Origin: Blastocladiella emersonii ATCC 22665
Lineage: Eukaryota; Blastocladiomycota; Blastocladiomycetes; Blastocladiales; Blastocladiaceae
Direction: 5' to 3'
Assembly: GCA_025594325.1 (NCBI GenBank)
Contig: JANHCV010000012.1
Location: 186,001-250,000, forward strand
DNA: 64,000 nt
Shown: in pieces, positions 28,070 through 37,560 of the stretch
Layout: every line of letters begins with the position of its first letter
Position numbering within the stretch: position 1 is the stretch's first letter
Made by a program: the position numbers and the translations under genes
Notes under the pieces: generated by a model
Told to the model about the DNA's origin: nothing
Seen by the model: only the letters and a program-made list of their open reading frames with translations
Database searches by the model: none

Positions 28070-31000
28070 ATGTACTACGACAGTGACAGCGACAGCCATG
28101 TCCCCAACCCCCTTGATGAGTTCCTGCTTAGCATTGCTTACTGCAGAGGCAAGGTGGTTGACTTTGACAAGGTGAAGGCCTTGACCATGGACGCTGCACG
28201 CAAGGCATGGCTGGGCAATGACGAGTCTCTGGCAGAGGCCATGAAGACGCTGCGTGTTGTTATTGCCCGTCTTGCAGTGTTGCAGCACGTCCAAGGGGCG
28301 CCTGTGAAGACACAGCAGCTGTACGACAGCACGTCAATGAAGCGGCTCCTGCCAGACATCCCCTTGAAGAAGGGTGCTCCCTCAATTGACTTTGACCAGC
28401 TTGCACAGGACACGATGCACAGGACGGGACAAGGACACGATGCACAGGGCAGGCCAACCAGGACGGGACAACGACACAATGCACAGGACAGGCCAATGAC
28501 ACAATGCACAGGACAGGCCATGCCAACAAGGGCTCCCAGGGCACAGTCATTAACGCTAAATCCTGCGCGTTTAAACGCACCTGTCCTGTCACCCTTTCTG
28601 TTACCTCATCATAACAACATGGTCTGCAATCAGGTTCCCGGTAAACATGGCACTGCCTTTGGTCTCAAGTGGTTCCATGGCAAGGATGGTGGCAACAGCG
28701 ACATGGGCCCTCAGCGCACGCTCTTGTCCAAGCTGCAAGACAACAAGACGGTCATCAAGCGCCTTGTTGACAAGGGCGTCGACAACCACGGCCAACCCAA
28801 GGCGGCGCACTACTTTGCCAAGGTCAAGACAGCTGACCTGGCCGGGCTCCTTGACAAGAACCGCTGCATCCAGGAGATGGTCCACCCCAAGCGCCTGTCC
28901 AAAGTCTACTTTGACATTGACTGCCCGGGCAACCGCAAGGACGTGACCCTGGACGTCATCAAAAAGGTCATCCTGGCCCAGTTCCCCGGCGCCAACCTCC
29001 AGGTCTGTGGCTACAAGACGGACCTCAAAAAGGCGTGGCACATTGTCCTCAGCAACTACACGGCCACGCTCAAGGACATGCCGTTCCTGAAGCTGTTCTG
29101 CAGCCACCCCGACCATGTCAAGCTTGGCTTTGACTCCAGCGTGTACAGCAAGCACCGCTTCATGAAGTGCATCAACCAGTCCAAGCCCAAGAAGATGCCC
29201 GGCGTGTGGATCTTGGGTAACAAGGACCGCCTTCCAAGCACTTGATCCAGTGCGACTTTGACCACAACTGCGCGTCGGTCTTGGACCTGTCCTTTGAAGA
29301 GTTTGTGACTGCCAAGGCCAAGGAAGCGCGGACCAAGCGCCACGCGGGTCGCCTTTGCACATCCTTGAACTTGGGGATGTCAAGGTCGTGCAGATCGACC
29401 CCGACTTCTTCTACTACAACGCCACGCCACTTGAGATCCTCCACAACATCCCCATCAGCCCCGAGAACGCGTTCCACAACAACGTGACCTGGCGGATCAT
29501 GACATGGGCCATGCGCAAAGGGGTCACATTTGACCAGTTCTGGGCGTGGACGTCGCAGCAGGACAACTTGGCTCAGCGCATGCAAAAGTACTGGGGCCGA
29601 TGGAACGAGATTGCCAGCAACGACAACTACCAGGTGCTGGACACGTTTGTCAAGGCCATCTTCTACAAGCGGTTCCCAGCCGTGTTCAAGTCCAAGGCCA
29701 TGGCCAAGTTTGAGCAGTCGCTTGAGGTACCAGTGGACGTGACCAGCCCCAACTAGTTCCTGTCCTGCGACAACATTACCCTGGCCAAGTTCAACATGCT
29801 GGCCACGGGCATGGGCTCCAACAAGACGGCGCTGTGTGCGACTACATTGCCAAGTACCCAGACGCGTGAGTGGTCTGGATCACACCTTGCATCACCCTGG
29901 CCCACAACACCGAGGGTCGAGCCCGCAAACAGAAGCTTGGCTTTGTCAACTACTGCAGCATCAAGGACAAGAAGACACTGGGGGATCACAAGCGACTCAT
30001 TGTCTCGCCGTGCTCGCTGCACTACTTGACCGAGCCCTACAACATTGTTGTGGTGGACGAGTCCAAGACGGTCCTCAAGGTGTTCCAGGACGCCAAGTTG
30101 CACACAACCACCATTCGCAACAACCTCGAGGCCAACCTCAAGGCCTTCAAGACGCTGTGCGAGCACAAGGGCAGCAAGGGTATCTTCATGGACGAGTTTG
30201 TCACAAACCTGACCATGGACGTCCTCCGCTCCTTTACTGTCAAGCACAACATCAAGACCATACTCCATGGTAAGATCAAGGTGATCACGAACACGCTTGG
30301 CAAGAAGTTTGAGCCGCGCAAGATGAGCCTCATCACTGACGACAAGGATGAGGAGAAGTCCGCCAAAGACATCATGGAGAGCAACATCATTGCCGACCTC
30401 AAGGCCAACAAGAAGCTCTACCTCTTCATCCCACAACCATTCAAGAAGTCAACCAAGTGGTTGGTGCAGACCTTTGGCAAGTACCTCGAGCTGGTCTTTG
30501 CCAAGGAGAAGTGGAAGATTGGCAAGCAGATCAAGCTCTACCACGGCGACCGCCCCAACCACGAGGACAAGGAACTCATTGACCCTGACTCTGTGTGGTG
30601 TGGGGCAACGATACGGTCCGTATAGTCATCGCCAACCTCAAGATCACTGTGGGGGTCAACTTTTTGAAGCCATACGTCTTCCACAAGGTGTACGCGCGCT
30701 ACAAGTCCTGGGTCCCTGCCCACGACTTCTTCCAGGCAATCTACTGCGTGCGCTACCCCATTGACAACAAGATCGTGTTCATGATCAGCCATGGTTGCCG
30801 CAGCGCGTACATGAACAAGTTACAGGTCATTGACTCGGACTTGGTTGGCAAACTTCACCGGGCTATTGTCAAGAACACAGATCTTGAGAACAAGATGGCC
30901 GCTGTGACCTTCTGCCTCAAGGTCTTTGACGCCTTCCGCAAGGTCGCCAACATTGTCATGGACGACTCCCCCGAGTACTACTACAAGGCGCACCCCGAGA

Positions 31001-31632
31001 TTAAGGATGTCATGACGTTGGGCTGGTCTTTTGAATGGGCAAACGTCCAGCTACCGTCCAAGGAGATCATGCGCGCCTACTGCAAAGGTACCATCAAGGA
31101 CCCAGACTGGACCATCTCCCTCTCTGTCCGCAAGGCCTTCTTCATCCGCAAGTTCAATGGTCTGAGCATGGACAACATGAAGATCATCTGGGACGACAAC
31201 GCGGAGAGCTTCATGGAGCGTATCCAGCACTTTTACACCAAGGACAAGGGCCACGTCCTGCAAAAGCTCCTGGAACACAACAACATGGACCTCTGCACGT
31301 CCAAGGAGTTCAACATCCAGGCCACCATCCCCGCCAAGTTTGAAGCAGACATCCATAAGTACTTCAAGAAGCTTGGGTATTACAAGTGTGACACAGCAAC
31401 AGTCCAAAACAGGCTTCTCAGCACTTACTTTAACAAGTGCCTTGCTGTGCCAGACAAGGACGAACCCTGGGTCTCAGTACGCGGCAAGAAGTACAGGAAC
31501 CTGAAGTGGACAGACAACATTCTGTACTTTGTCATGTACGAGACCTGGACCCCACCCCCAGCCAATCCGGCCCCGTTTGTCCTGGAGATGGACAAGGACG
31601 AGGACAACAACGAGGACAACAACGAGCTCTAA
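28070..31632 (+). pseudogene. Primase (AEP) plus herpes-origin-binding-like SF2 helicase, inactivated
   Basis: Plus-strand replication gene. The first 110 codons (MYYDSDSDSH) may be a separate upstream gene joined through a minisatellite. From ATG 28619 the primase part shows the metal-binding pair in VYFDIDCPGN and a later KHRFMKCIN block. The helicase part has a Walker A-like GMGSNKT (Gly replaced by Asn), Walker B VVVDES near 30051, and a long C-terminal domain to 31632. Lesions: frame changes near 29235, 29350, 29835 and 30597 (the last a TGTGG tandem duplication), and in-frame stops at 29754 (TAG) and 29867 (TGA). SF2 helicases of this type unwind origins in herpesviruses and occur fused or next to primases in large DNA viruses. 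The stop lies inside the right terminal repeat. Confidence 0.72.
28415..28525 (+). repeat. GCACAGGACxGG minisatellite
   Basis: Repeats of GCACAGGAC(G/A)GG, GACACAATGCACAGG and similar, about four units, in frame between the 110-codon N-terminal part and the primase. Confidence 0.8.
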
Positions 31633-32359
31633 GACACTCCACGACCTGCCACGCTGCCTTCCTGCCTGCTAAGACGCTGCCTGCTAAGACGCTCCCTTGC
31701 CCTGACCCCTGTCCTGCCCAATACATTGATGCTGCTAAGACGCTCCCTTGTCCTCAACCTTCCCCCCCGTACCCTGACCTCTTGTCTTTGAAAGTTCCAC
31801 TTTCATGGCAAAAAAGGGTAGTGTATATATATACTCTGTCGTAATATGCCATGAAAGTGGAACCTTTACGGTGAGTGGCTTCATAGCAGCCGCTTGCGGC
31901 AGGTGGTCGGGGATGGGCTCGGGGGTCAGGTCAGGGACGGGCTCGGGGGTCAGGTCAGGGACCAGACCATGGAACTCTGTCAGTGGGTAGCCGCAGCTGC
32001 GCTGCTCTTTGTCTCGCTGCGCTCGCCGGCCGCCGCCGACCGCTTGGGGTAAGCAATGGTCAGCCCGAGCGGTTGGTCAGGGACGGGCTCAGGGATCTGC
32101 TCTTGGACTTGTCTCGCAGATTGACTCGCAGCCGTGCCCACGCGCCGTTCATCTGCACGTGATCCACGTGACCCACCCGCCACCCGCCCCCGTGCCGTAC
32201 CCCTGGGGCATTTGGCAAATCTCAATATATTACCCGGAGTAACGCATTGCCGATCACGTGGTTAGCCTGAGTGACTGCCGCCGACCGCTCGGGGTAAGCA
32301 ATTGGTCAGCCCAGGTGGTGGTGGGTCAGCCCATGCCGTATCCCTTAAGGGATACGGCA
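31614..32359 (-). repeat. Right terminal inverted repeat of the viral element
   Basis: 746 bp, reverse complement of 16248-17023, including the 17-bp-arm hairpin at 31794-31863 and the terminal palindrome at 32334-32359. The last 19 bases of the primase-helicase frame lie inside it. Confidence 0.92.
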
Positions 32360-32364
32360 CATGT
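32360..32364. repeat. Target site duplication CATGT, right copy
   Basis: Matches 16243-16247 exactly and abuts the terminal palindrome. Confidence 0.85.
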
Positions 32365-32415
32365 AGTCCAGCTCTCTCTCAATGAATTGAGAATGGTTCT
32401 GAAGCGGGTGGCGGC

Positions 32416-32631
32416 TGTTGATGCCGACAGAAGGAGGCAGGAGACAAGTAGTCAGGAATGTCTATTCCTGCCTTTTGCCCCAAACCCAAGACGGGGAGAG
32501 GGGAGAATGGATAAAAAAGCAGGGCGCGCCGCAGCGGGGTGCGGCGGCGCGGGAGCGAGGGATTGCGGGCGGCTCACGCGAGATCAGATGATTGATCACC
32601 ACGGTTGTGGCCGCATGAACGACACGCAACA
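32416..32631 (-). repeat. 3' LTR of the gypsy element
   Basis: 216 bp, TGTTGATGCC...CGCAACA, nearly identical to 37561-37776. Flanked outside by GCGGC. Confidence 0.92.
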
Positions 32632-34479
32632 TCACCTCCCCCCAGACCTGAGCGACTTGACGAACCCTTGGTGCACCGCGTTCTTGAGCTGGCGACCGGA
32701 CCGGCTGCGCGTGATGGATGACGGCGGGTTGGGCGAGGGTGAGCGCGCGCGCTTCGGGTTGGCGCGGGCGGGCGATGAGGCAGCCGAGGACTGCGTGACT
32801 GAGAACTGCGACTTGTCGGCCGAGACTTGGCGAGGAGCAGGATCTTGGCGTGGAGCGGGCACAGGGGAAGACGCGGCGACTTTGGGGGCGAGACGCTGCA
32901 GCAAACGCTGGCGCTCGAGCCAGGTGTTGGCCGAGATCTTCTTGTGGTAGTCGTTGATGGCGCCAGCGGTGTCAAAGCTGCTGGTGGGGATCCACGAGTT
33001 CTTGGCGGAGCGATCGGACCAGCGGACCAGGTACTCGCGCTCGCCATTCGCGCCGTTGCAATGACGGAGGATGTTGCGCACGGTGTCCAATTCGCCCAAA
33101 GGCGCCGACTCGGGCTGGATGAGGCGCAGGTGGTGCGCGGGGTAGATGGACTCGGTCATGAGCTTGAGGTGAGCGAGCTGCTCCTGCTTGGTCATGTCGC
33201 GGAGGGGCGGCTGCGCGCGGTCGTTGCAGAGCGCGTTGGTGGGACGCGCGAACATGAGCGAGAAGGGCGTCGAGCTGTGGCGCGCGTGCGCGCGCGTGTT
33301 GTAGGGGTACTGGATGGCCGGGACCATGGCGGGCCAGCGGTTGAGCTGCCTGTTGAGCGAGGGGAGCAGCGTCTCCTTGACCGAGCGAACGAGACGCTCC
33401 GAGGCGCCGTTGGCCTGCGGGTGGTACGGCGACACGAGGTGGCAGTCAATGCCGGCCATGTTGGCGAGCGAGGCGATGATCTGGTTGGCGAACTCGGGGC
33501 CGTTGTCGGACTGGATGATGCGCGGGAAACCGAACTGGAAGCACGTGGCCAGGAAGCAGGTGGCGACCTCGCCGGCAGACGCGGAGCGGATCGGGTGCAG
33601 CCACGCGAACTGGGTGCAGATGTTGATGATCACGAGCACGTGCGTGTATCCGTTGGGCGAGATGGGCAGCTGCATGCAGTCCATGGACAGGTGGTCGAGC
33701 GGCAGCAGCGCCTCAATCGAGCGCATCGGGTGGAAACCCTGCCGCGTGGCCGAGAACCGCGCGCACGGGATGCAACCGGCAATGACGCGCTGGCAGTCGG
33801 CGAGCATGCCAGGCCATTCGTGGCCGAGGACGACAAGCTGCTGCTGTGTGGCCGCGGGACCCAAGTGGCCCCTGCCGTGCACGTCGTGGATGATCTGGTC
33901 GCGCTGGTCACACGGAACAGGCGCCGTGTCGAGGCGCTGTGCAGGCGGGATGGTGCCAATGGGCGAGAACTTGGGCCGCGGCGCGCTACCCTTGGGGGCG
34001 GGTGCGGCGGCGACAACGCGGGCGTGCGCGGCGGGCACAGGTGTTGAAGAAGAGCTGCCCCCATGGGTGGGTGCGGCAGCAAAAGCGCGGGCCCGCTCCG
34101 CGGGCGGGAGCGAGGCCGGCGCGAGGAAGAAGTGTCGAGCACGATTCTCCGCAAGGGAGAGATCGTGCGTCATGAGCTGCTCGAGCTCGCCGTCGCCGAG
34201 GGCACACTCGGGGAAAGACGGCGCGGGTGTTGAAGAAGAGCTGCCCCCATGGGTGGGTGTGGCAGCAAAAGCGCGGGCCCGCTCCGCGGGCAGGAGCGAG
34301 GCCGGCGCGAGGAAAAAGTGTTGAGCACAATTCTCTGCGAGGGAGAGATTGTGCGTCATGAGCTGCTCGAGCTCGCCGTCGCCAAGGGCACACTTGGGGA
34401 GAGACGGCGCGGGAGAGGATCTGGAGGGACCCCCCCCCCCACCAGCGGGCGCCCACGGGGGGAACGCGATACAGGACAA
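32632..34479 (-). CDS. Integrase with HHCC zinc finger and chromodomain
   Basis: Frame from 34479, overlapping the reverse-transcriptase frame by 124 bp in another phase. After two 62-residue tandem repeats come the HHCC finger (HGRGHLG...CIPCARF), the catalytic triad D in DHLSMDCMQ, D in IIQSDNGPEF and E in GASERLVRSVKETL, then a chromodomain (VRNILRHCNG...YLVRWSDRSAKNSWIP) near residues 515-560. The chromodomain defines chromoviruses and directs integration to marked chromatin. The core looks intact. Confidence 0.88.
   Translation of the reverse strand: MSCIAFPPWAPAGGGGGPSRSSPAPSLPKCALGDGELEQLMTHNLSLAENCAQHFFLAPASLLPAERARAFAATPTHGGSSSSTPAPSFPECALGDGELEQLMTHDLSLAENRARHFFLAPASLPPAERARAFAAAPTHGGSSSSTPVPAAHARVVAAAPAPKGSAPRPKFSPIGTIPPAQRLDTAPVPCDQRDQIIHDVHGRGHLGPAATQQQLVVLGHEWPGMLADCQRVIAGCIPCARFSATRQGFHPMRSIEALLPLDHLSMDCMQLPISPNGYTHVLVIINICTQFAWLHPIRSASAGEVATCFLATCFQFGFPRIIQSDNGPEFANQIIASLANMAGIDCHLVSPYHPQANGASERLVRSVKETLLPSLNRQLNRWPAMVPAIQYPYNTRAHARHSSTPFSLMFARPTNALCNDRAQPPLRDMTKQEQLAHLKLMTESIYPAHHLRLIQPESAPLGELDTVRNILRHCNGANGEREYLVRWSDRSAKNSWIPTSSFDTAGAINDYHKKISANTWLERQRLLQRLAPKVAASSPVPAPRQDPAPRQVSADKSQFSVTQSSAASSPARANPKRARSPSPNPPSSITRSRSGRQLKNAVHQGFVKSLRSGGR
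34040..34411 (-). repeat. Two 186-bp in-frame tandem repeats
   Basis: Two copies of a 186-bp unit (62 codons: LGDGELEQLMTH, SLAEN, HFFLAPASL, AERARAFA) at the N-terminal side of the integrase frame. A poly-G/C run follows near 34426-34440. Confidence 0.8.
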
Positions 34480-35816
34480 CGGCCGGCGTGGTTGATGGCA
34501 ACAAGATGGGCACGGGCGTCGGTATTATACAGGCGCGACAGGATGTTGGGCAGCACGTTCAGGACGCCGGGGAGGTGCGTGACCAAGAACAAGAGGGAGA
34601 GCAGCGTGTCAAGCCAGTTTTTGAGGATGGGCGACAGGCGCTTCTGCGTGAACATGTGGGTGAGCGCCGCGTGGTCCGTGAACAACGCGAAACGGCGGCC
34701 GTGGAGGTAGTAGAAGAAGCGAGTGAGCGCGAAGACGATGCCGAGGAGCTCGCGCTTGGTGGCCAAGTAGTTCTGCTTGGCGGGCTGCAGAGAGCGAGAG
34801 GCAAACGAGATGTAGCGCGGGGACTTGCGGCTACCCTGGAACAGGACGGCGCCAAGACCGACGTTCGAGGCGTTGGTAGCGACGAAGAACGGCTTGGAGA
34901 AATCAGGCGGCGCGAGACACGGGGCGGCGGCGGCGGCGATGGCGGCCTTTAAGGCGAGGAACGCCTGCTCGCACTCGTCAGTCCACACGTTGCGGACGTC
35001 AAGGTTGATGCGCTTGAGGTTGCGCAGCGCGTCAAGCGGGTGCATGAGGACTGCGGCGAGCGGGATGTAGGCGCGCAGGTAGTTGACAAGGCTGAGGAAC
35101 TTCTGGACCTGGTTGCCGGACGTTGGACGCGGCCAGTTGCGGATCGAGACGACCTTGGCCTCGGCGGGCTGCACGCCCTCAGCCGAGACGACGTGGCCGA
35201 GCAGGTGCACGCGTGCGCAGTAGAAGAAGCACTTGGCGGGGTTGAGGCGGGGGTTCCACCGCGTGAGACGGTAGACGACGAGGACGAGGTGCTGCGTGTG
35301 CTCCTCGACCGAGGCCAAGAAGATGATGAGATTGTCAATGAAGACGCGCACGAACGGCATGTTGTGGAAGATGTTGGACATGACGGCCTGGAACTGCGCC
35401 GAGAGGGTCTTGATGCCAAACGGGCCGCGCGAAGACGACATCGGGCTGGATAGAGCTGGAATGATGTTGTCAAGGAACAGGTCTGCACGCACGGTCAGGA
35501 ACGCTGGGTAGCACCGAGAAGGCTCGCTGCGAATGGGCGTGCGGTTCGCCGCAGCCGAACGAGTGCGCGAAGACGACATCAGGCTGGATAGAGCCGGAAT
35601 GATGTCGTCAAGGAACAGGTCTGCACGCACGGTCAGGAACGCCGGATAGCACCAAGAAGGCTTGCTGCAAACGGGCGTGCGGTTCGCCGCAGCCAAACGA
35701 GCGCGCGAAGATGACATCGGGCTGGATAGAGCCGGAATGATGAGGTCAGAGATATTATTATTGTGAGCGACAAGCGCCACGTACAGGTCGCGGATGGACG
35801 CGCGTGCCCAGGTCAC
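34356..35816 (-). CDS. Truncated reverse transcriptase and RNase H
   Basis: The frame keeps only the C-terminal part of the reverse transcriptase: GPFGIKTLSAQFQAVMSNIF, then VRVFIDNLIIF in place of the usual Y-I-D-D box, so the second catalytic Asp is Asn. Connection (LGHVVSAEGVQPAEAKV) and RNase H (FFVATNASNVGLGAVL, ATKRELLGIVFALTRF) follow; in RNase H the first catalytic Asp of the usual 'TDAS' is Asn (TNAS). The N-terminal half is replaced by 138-bp tandem repeats. Enzyme activity is very unlikely. Confidence 0.8.
   Translation of the reverse strand: MTWARASIRDLYVALVAHNNNISDLIIPALSSPMSSSRARLAAANRTPVCSKPSWCYPAFLTVRADLFLDDIIPALSSLMSSSRTRSAAANRTPIRSEPSRCYPAFLTVRADLFLDNIIPALSSPMSSSRGPFGIKTLSAQFQAVMSNIFHNMPFVRVFIDNLIIFLASVEEHTQHLVLVVYRLTRWNPRLNPAKCFFYCARVHLLGHVVSAEGVQPAEAKVVSIRNWPRPTSGNQVQKFLSLVNYLRAYIPLAAVLMHPLDALRNLKRINLDVRNVWTDECEQAFLALKAAIAAAAAPCLAPPDFSKPFFVATNASNVGLGAVLFQGSRKSPRYISFASRSLQPAKQNYLATKRELLGIVFALTRFFYYLHGRRFALFTDHAALTHMFTQKRLSPILKNWLDTLLSLLFLVTHLPGVLNVLPNILSRLYNTDARAHLVAINHAGRCPVSRSPRGRPLVGGGVPPDPLPRRLSPSVPLATASSSSS
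35431..35752 (-). repeat. 138-bp in-frame tandem repeats where the RT fingers should be
   Basis: A unit of 138 bp (46 codons) starts at 35431, 35569 and 35707 (GAAGACGACATC), about 2.3 copies, encoding SSPMSSSR, AAANRTP and AFLTVRADLFLD. It occupies the position of the missing reverse-transcriptase N-terminus. Confidence 0.85.
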
Positions 35817-36161
35817 AAAAATGCGGGCGTGCCCAGCCAGTCGGGGTCGACCGCACCGGCGCTGTCGTGCTCACGGCGCGCACCAGAGCGGGCGGGGGCG
35901 GCGAAATGCGCGACGGGACCGAGGCGGCCGCGAAGGGGATCGTCGTGGGTGACGGTGGCAGCGCGGGCCGAGGTGGGGCCGAGGCGGGAGCCGACAATGA
36001 TGTGGTAGAACTTGTCGAGCAGGTGCGCGAACAGGCTGGTGGCAGACGCTGGCAGGAGGGCGAGGACACGGAGGTGGTGGGCGAGCAGGGGCTGGGAGCG
36101 GGGAATGCCGTCGACCGCGCGGGCAGGCGAGGAGATGAACTTGGAGCGGGAGCGCTCAAGG

Positions 36162-37538
36162 TCATCCGCCAAACTTGGTCTCGAGACCCGCGGGCCAGAC
36201 GGGCGCCACGGCCGCGTGGTAGTTGCGCAGGGCGCGCTCGCGCACAGCGGAGCGGGAGCGCGAGCGCTGACGCTTGTCGCTGCCGCCATGGTCACGATCG
36301 TGGCGGTCGTCGGGCACAGCGAGAAGCGCGCGCGGGGCGTCGCGGGACGCGCGGTCGTCACAGCCGGCCTTGCCCTTGTTGTAGTGGCCGTTCTTGTCGT
36401 GGGCGCCGCCGCCGCGGTGGTTGTTGTAGTTGTTGTTGTTCTTGTTGTCGTAGTTGTTGTAGTTGTTGTTGTTGTTGTAGTTGTTGTTGTTCTTGTTCTT
36501 GTCCTTGTCCTTGTCCTTGTCGCCCGACTTGGTGCGCGCGGCCAGCACGGCGGACGAGGCGTTGCCAGCGTCGCCGGCGGGCGCCTTGCTGCGCAAGGCG
36601 ATCTGGACATAGCCGTGGGGGCCAATGGGGTCAACGAGCGTGAGCAGGGTGCGCTTGGAGGTGGCGGTGCCGAGCGTGTGGCAGAGGGCGTTGTAGACGT
36701 CGTCCTTGATGCCTTTGACCGAGTTGAGGAACGAGGAGAGGAGCACAGGAGGCAGGTGGCCGGTGGGATCCAGGCAACCCCCCTTGCGGAGACGCCGGAC
36801 AAACACAACGCGGTGGCGCTTGAGGGTGAGGCCCAGAGTGGCGGGGAACGAGAGGTCGAGGTAGCGGACGATGGCGGCGCGCTCCATGTGGTCAAAGAAG
36901 TGGGCGATCAGCTGGTGCTCCTCGAGACCGGCGCCCTCGCGGACCATCAACTTGTACACGACCTGGGCGTTGTGGCCGACAGTGGTGGTGGCGGCGTTGA
37001 GCAGCTTGTACAGGTTGTGCAGCGGGTAGAGGACGCGGAGGTTGCGAAGGAAGGTGGCTGGGTCTTGGCAGTTGCCGCGGGTTGGGTGGCGGTAGTTGAT
37101 GCGGGTGCTCTCAATGTCGGCGCGCAGCTGCTTGTCAACGCTGGTGGTCGACGCGGCGGGAGCGGCTGGCGAGGCGGCGGCTGGCGCAGCCAGGGGCGCC
37201 TCAGCGGGCAGCATGTCGACAGCGAGGTTGATGATGTTGTTGTAGCGCGAGTGCGCGGCGATGAGCGCGTCCAGCGCCTTGGCGGCCTGGGCCTGCAGCT
37301 TGGGCGGGTGGGTGGCCAACGTGCCATTGCCCTGGGATGGCGCGGGTTGCGCGGCGGCGTCGATGGCGGCTGAGCAGACAGCGAATTGCTCACCGAGTAG
37401 CTGGCGCAGCTCGGCGGCGCGCGCGCGTGCGGCGGGCACAGCCTGGGGGTCCTTGGCCGCGGTGCTGCAGGTGCCGGGGAGCGCGGAGATGTCGCTGCAG
37501 AGCGCCGGCGAGATGGTGAAGGTGGGGTTCGAGGCCAT
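36162..37538 (-). CDS. Gag polyprotein of the gypsy element
   Basis: 458 residues, ATG at 37538. Residues 1-100 are Ala-rich helices; residues 110-320 the capsid-like helical core (TRGNCQDPATFLRNLRVLYP, AIVRYLDLSFPATLG). Residues 350-410 are Lys/Asp then Asn/Tyr low complexity (KDKDKDKNKN, NNNNYNN) from trinucleotide runs; the tail is basic, as expected for nucleic-acid binding. No intact CCHC knuckle is seen. Downstream (36160-35813) another frame has protein-like text (ARAVDGIPRSQPLLAHHL), possibly the old protease region after a frame change. Confidence 0.8.
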   Translation of the reverse strand: MASNPTFTISPALCSDISALPGTCSTAAKDPQAVPAARARAAELRQLLGEQFAVCSAAIDAAAQPAPSQGNGTLATHPPKLQAQAAKALDALIAAHSRYNNIINLAVDMLPAEAPLAAPAAASPAAPAASTTSVDKQLRADIESTRINYRHPTRGNCQDPATFLRNLRVLYPLHNLYKLLNAATTTVGHNAQVVYKLMVREGAGLEEHQLIAHFFDHMERAAIVRYLDLSFPATLGLTLKRHRVVFVRRLRKGGCLDPTGHLPPVLLSSFLNSVKGIKDDVYNALCHTLGTATSKRTLLTLVDPIGPHGYVQIALRSKAPAGDAGNASSAVLAARTKSGDKDKDKDKNKNNNNYNNNNNYNNYDNKNNNNYNNHRGGGAHDKNGHYNKGKAGCDDRASRDAPRALLAVPDDRHDRDHGGSDKRQRSRSRSAVRERALRNYHAAVAPVWPAGLETKFGG

Positions 37539-37560
37539 GCGGAAAACTACTTGAAGAAAA

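Larger units (their letters stand above)
16248..32359. mobile_element. Complete integrated Polinton-like virus, 16.1 kb
   Basis: 16112 bp bounded by inverted repeats of 776 and 746 bp and a 5-bp target duplication. Gene order from left: small ORFs, penton-like minor capsid, 88-residue small protein, major capsid, packaging ATPase, small protein and a 487-residue protein (all minus strand); fibre (plus); rve integrase and a tyrosine-recombinase-like protein (minus); broken primase-helicase (plus). Capsid, ATPase and integrase together define a Polinton/Polinton-like virus rather than a plain transposon. No PolB and no adenain-type protease are visible. Base and codon use are less GC-rich than the host genes. 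Structural and integration genes are all open, so integration looks recent. Activity is not shown. Confidence 0.92.

Noticed and set aside
28415-28525. CRISPR-like array
   Set aside because: Units are short, variable and directly adjacent with no unique spacers; a minisatellite in a eukaryotic element.
29235-30600. Introns explaining the frame changes in the viral primase-helicase
   Set aside because: The matching frames abut or overlap within a few bases, leaving no room for introns, and one change is a 5-bp tandem duplication.
32827-34047. Long plus-strand frame opposite the gypsy integrase
   Set aside because: Antisense of the integrase; the minus strand has the HHCC, DDE and chromodomain motifs.
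36012-37373. Plus-strand frame with poly-valine/leucine run looking like a membrane protein
   Set aside because: The GTTGTT run is the antisense of Asn codons in Gag; the minus strand is the coding one.
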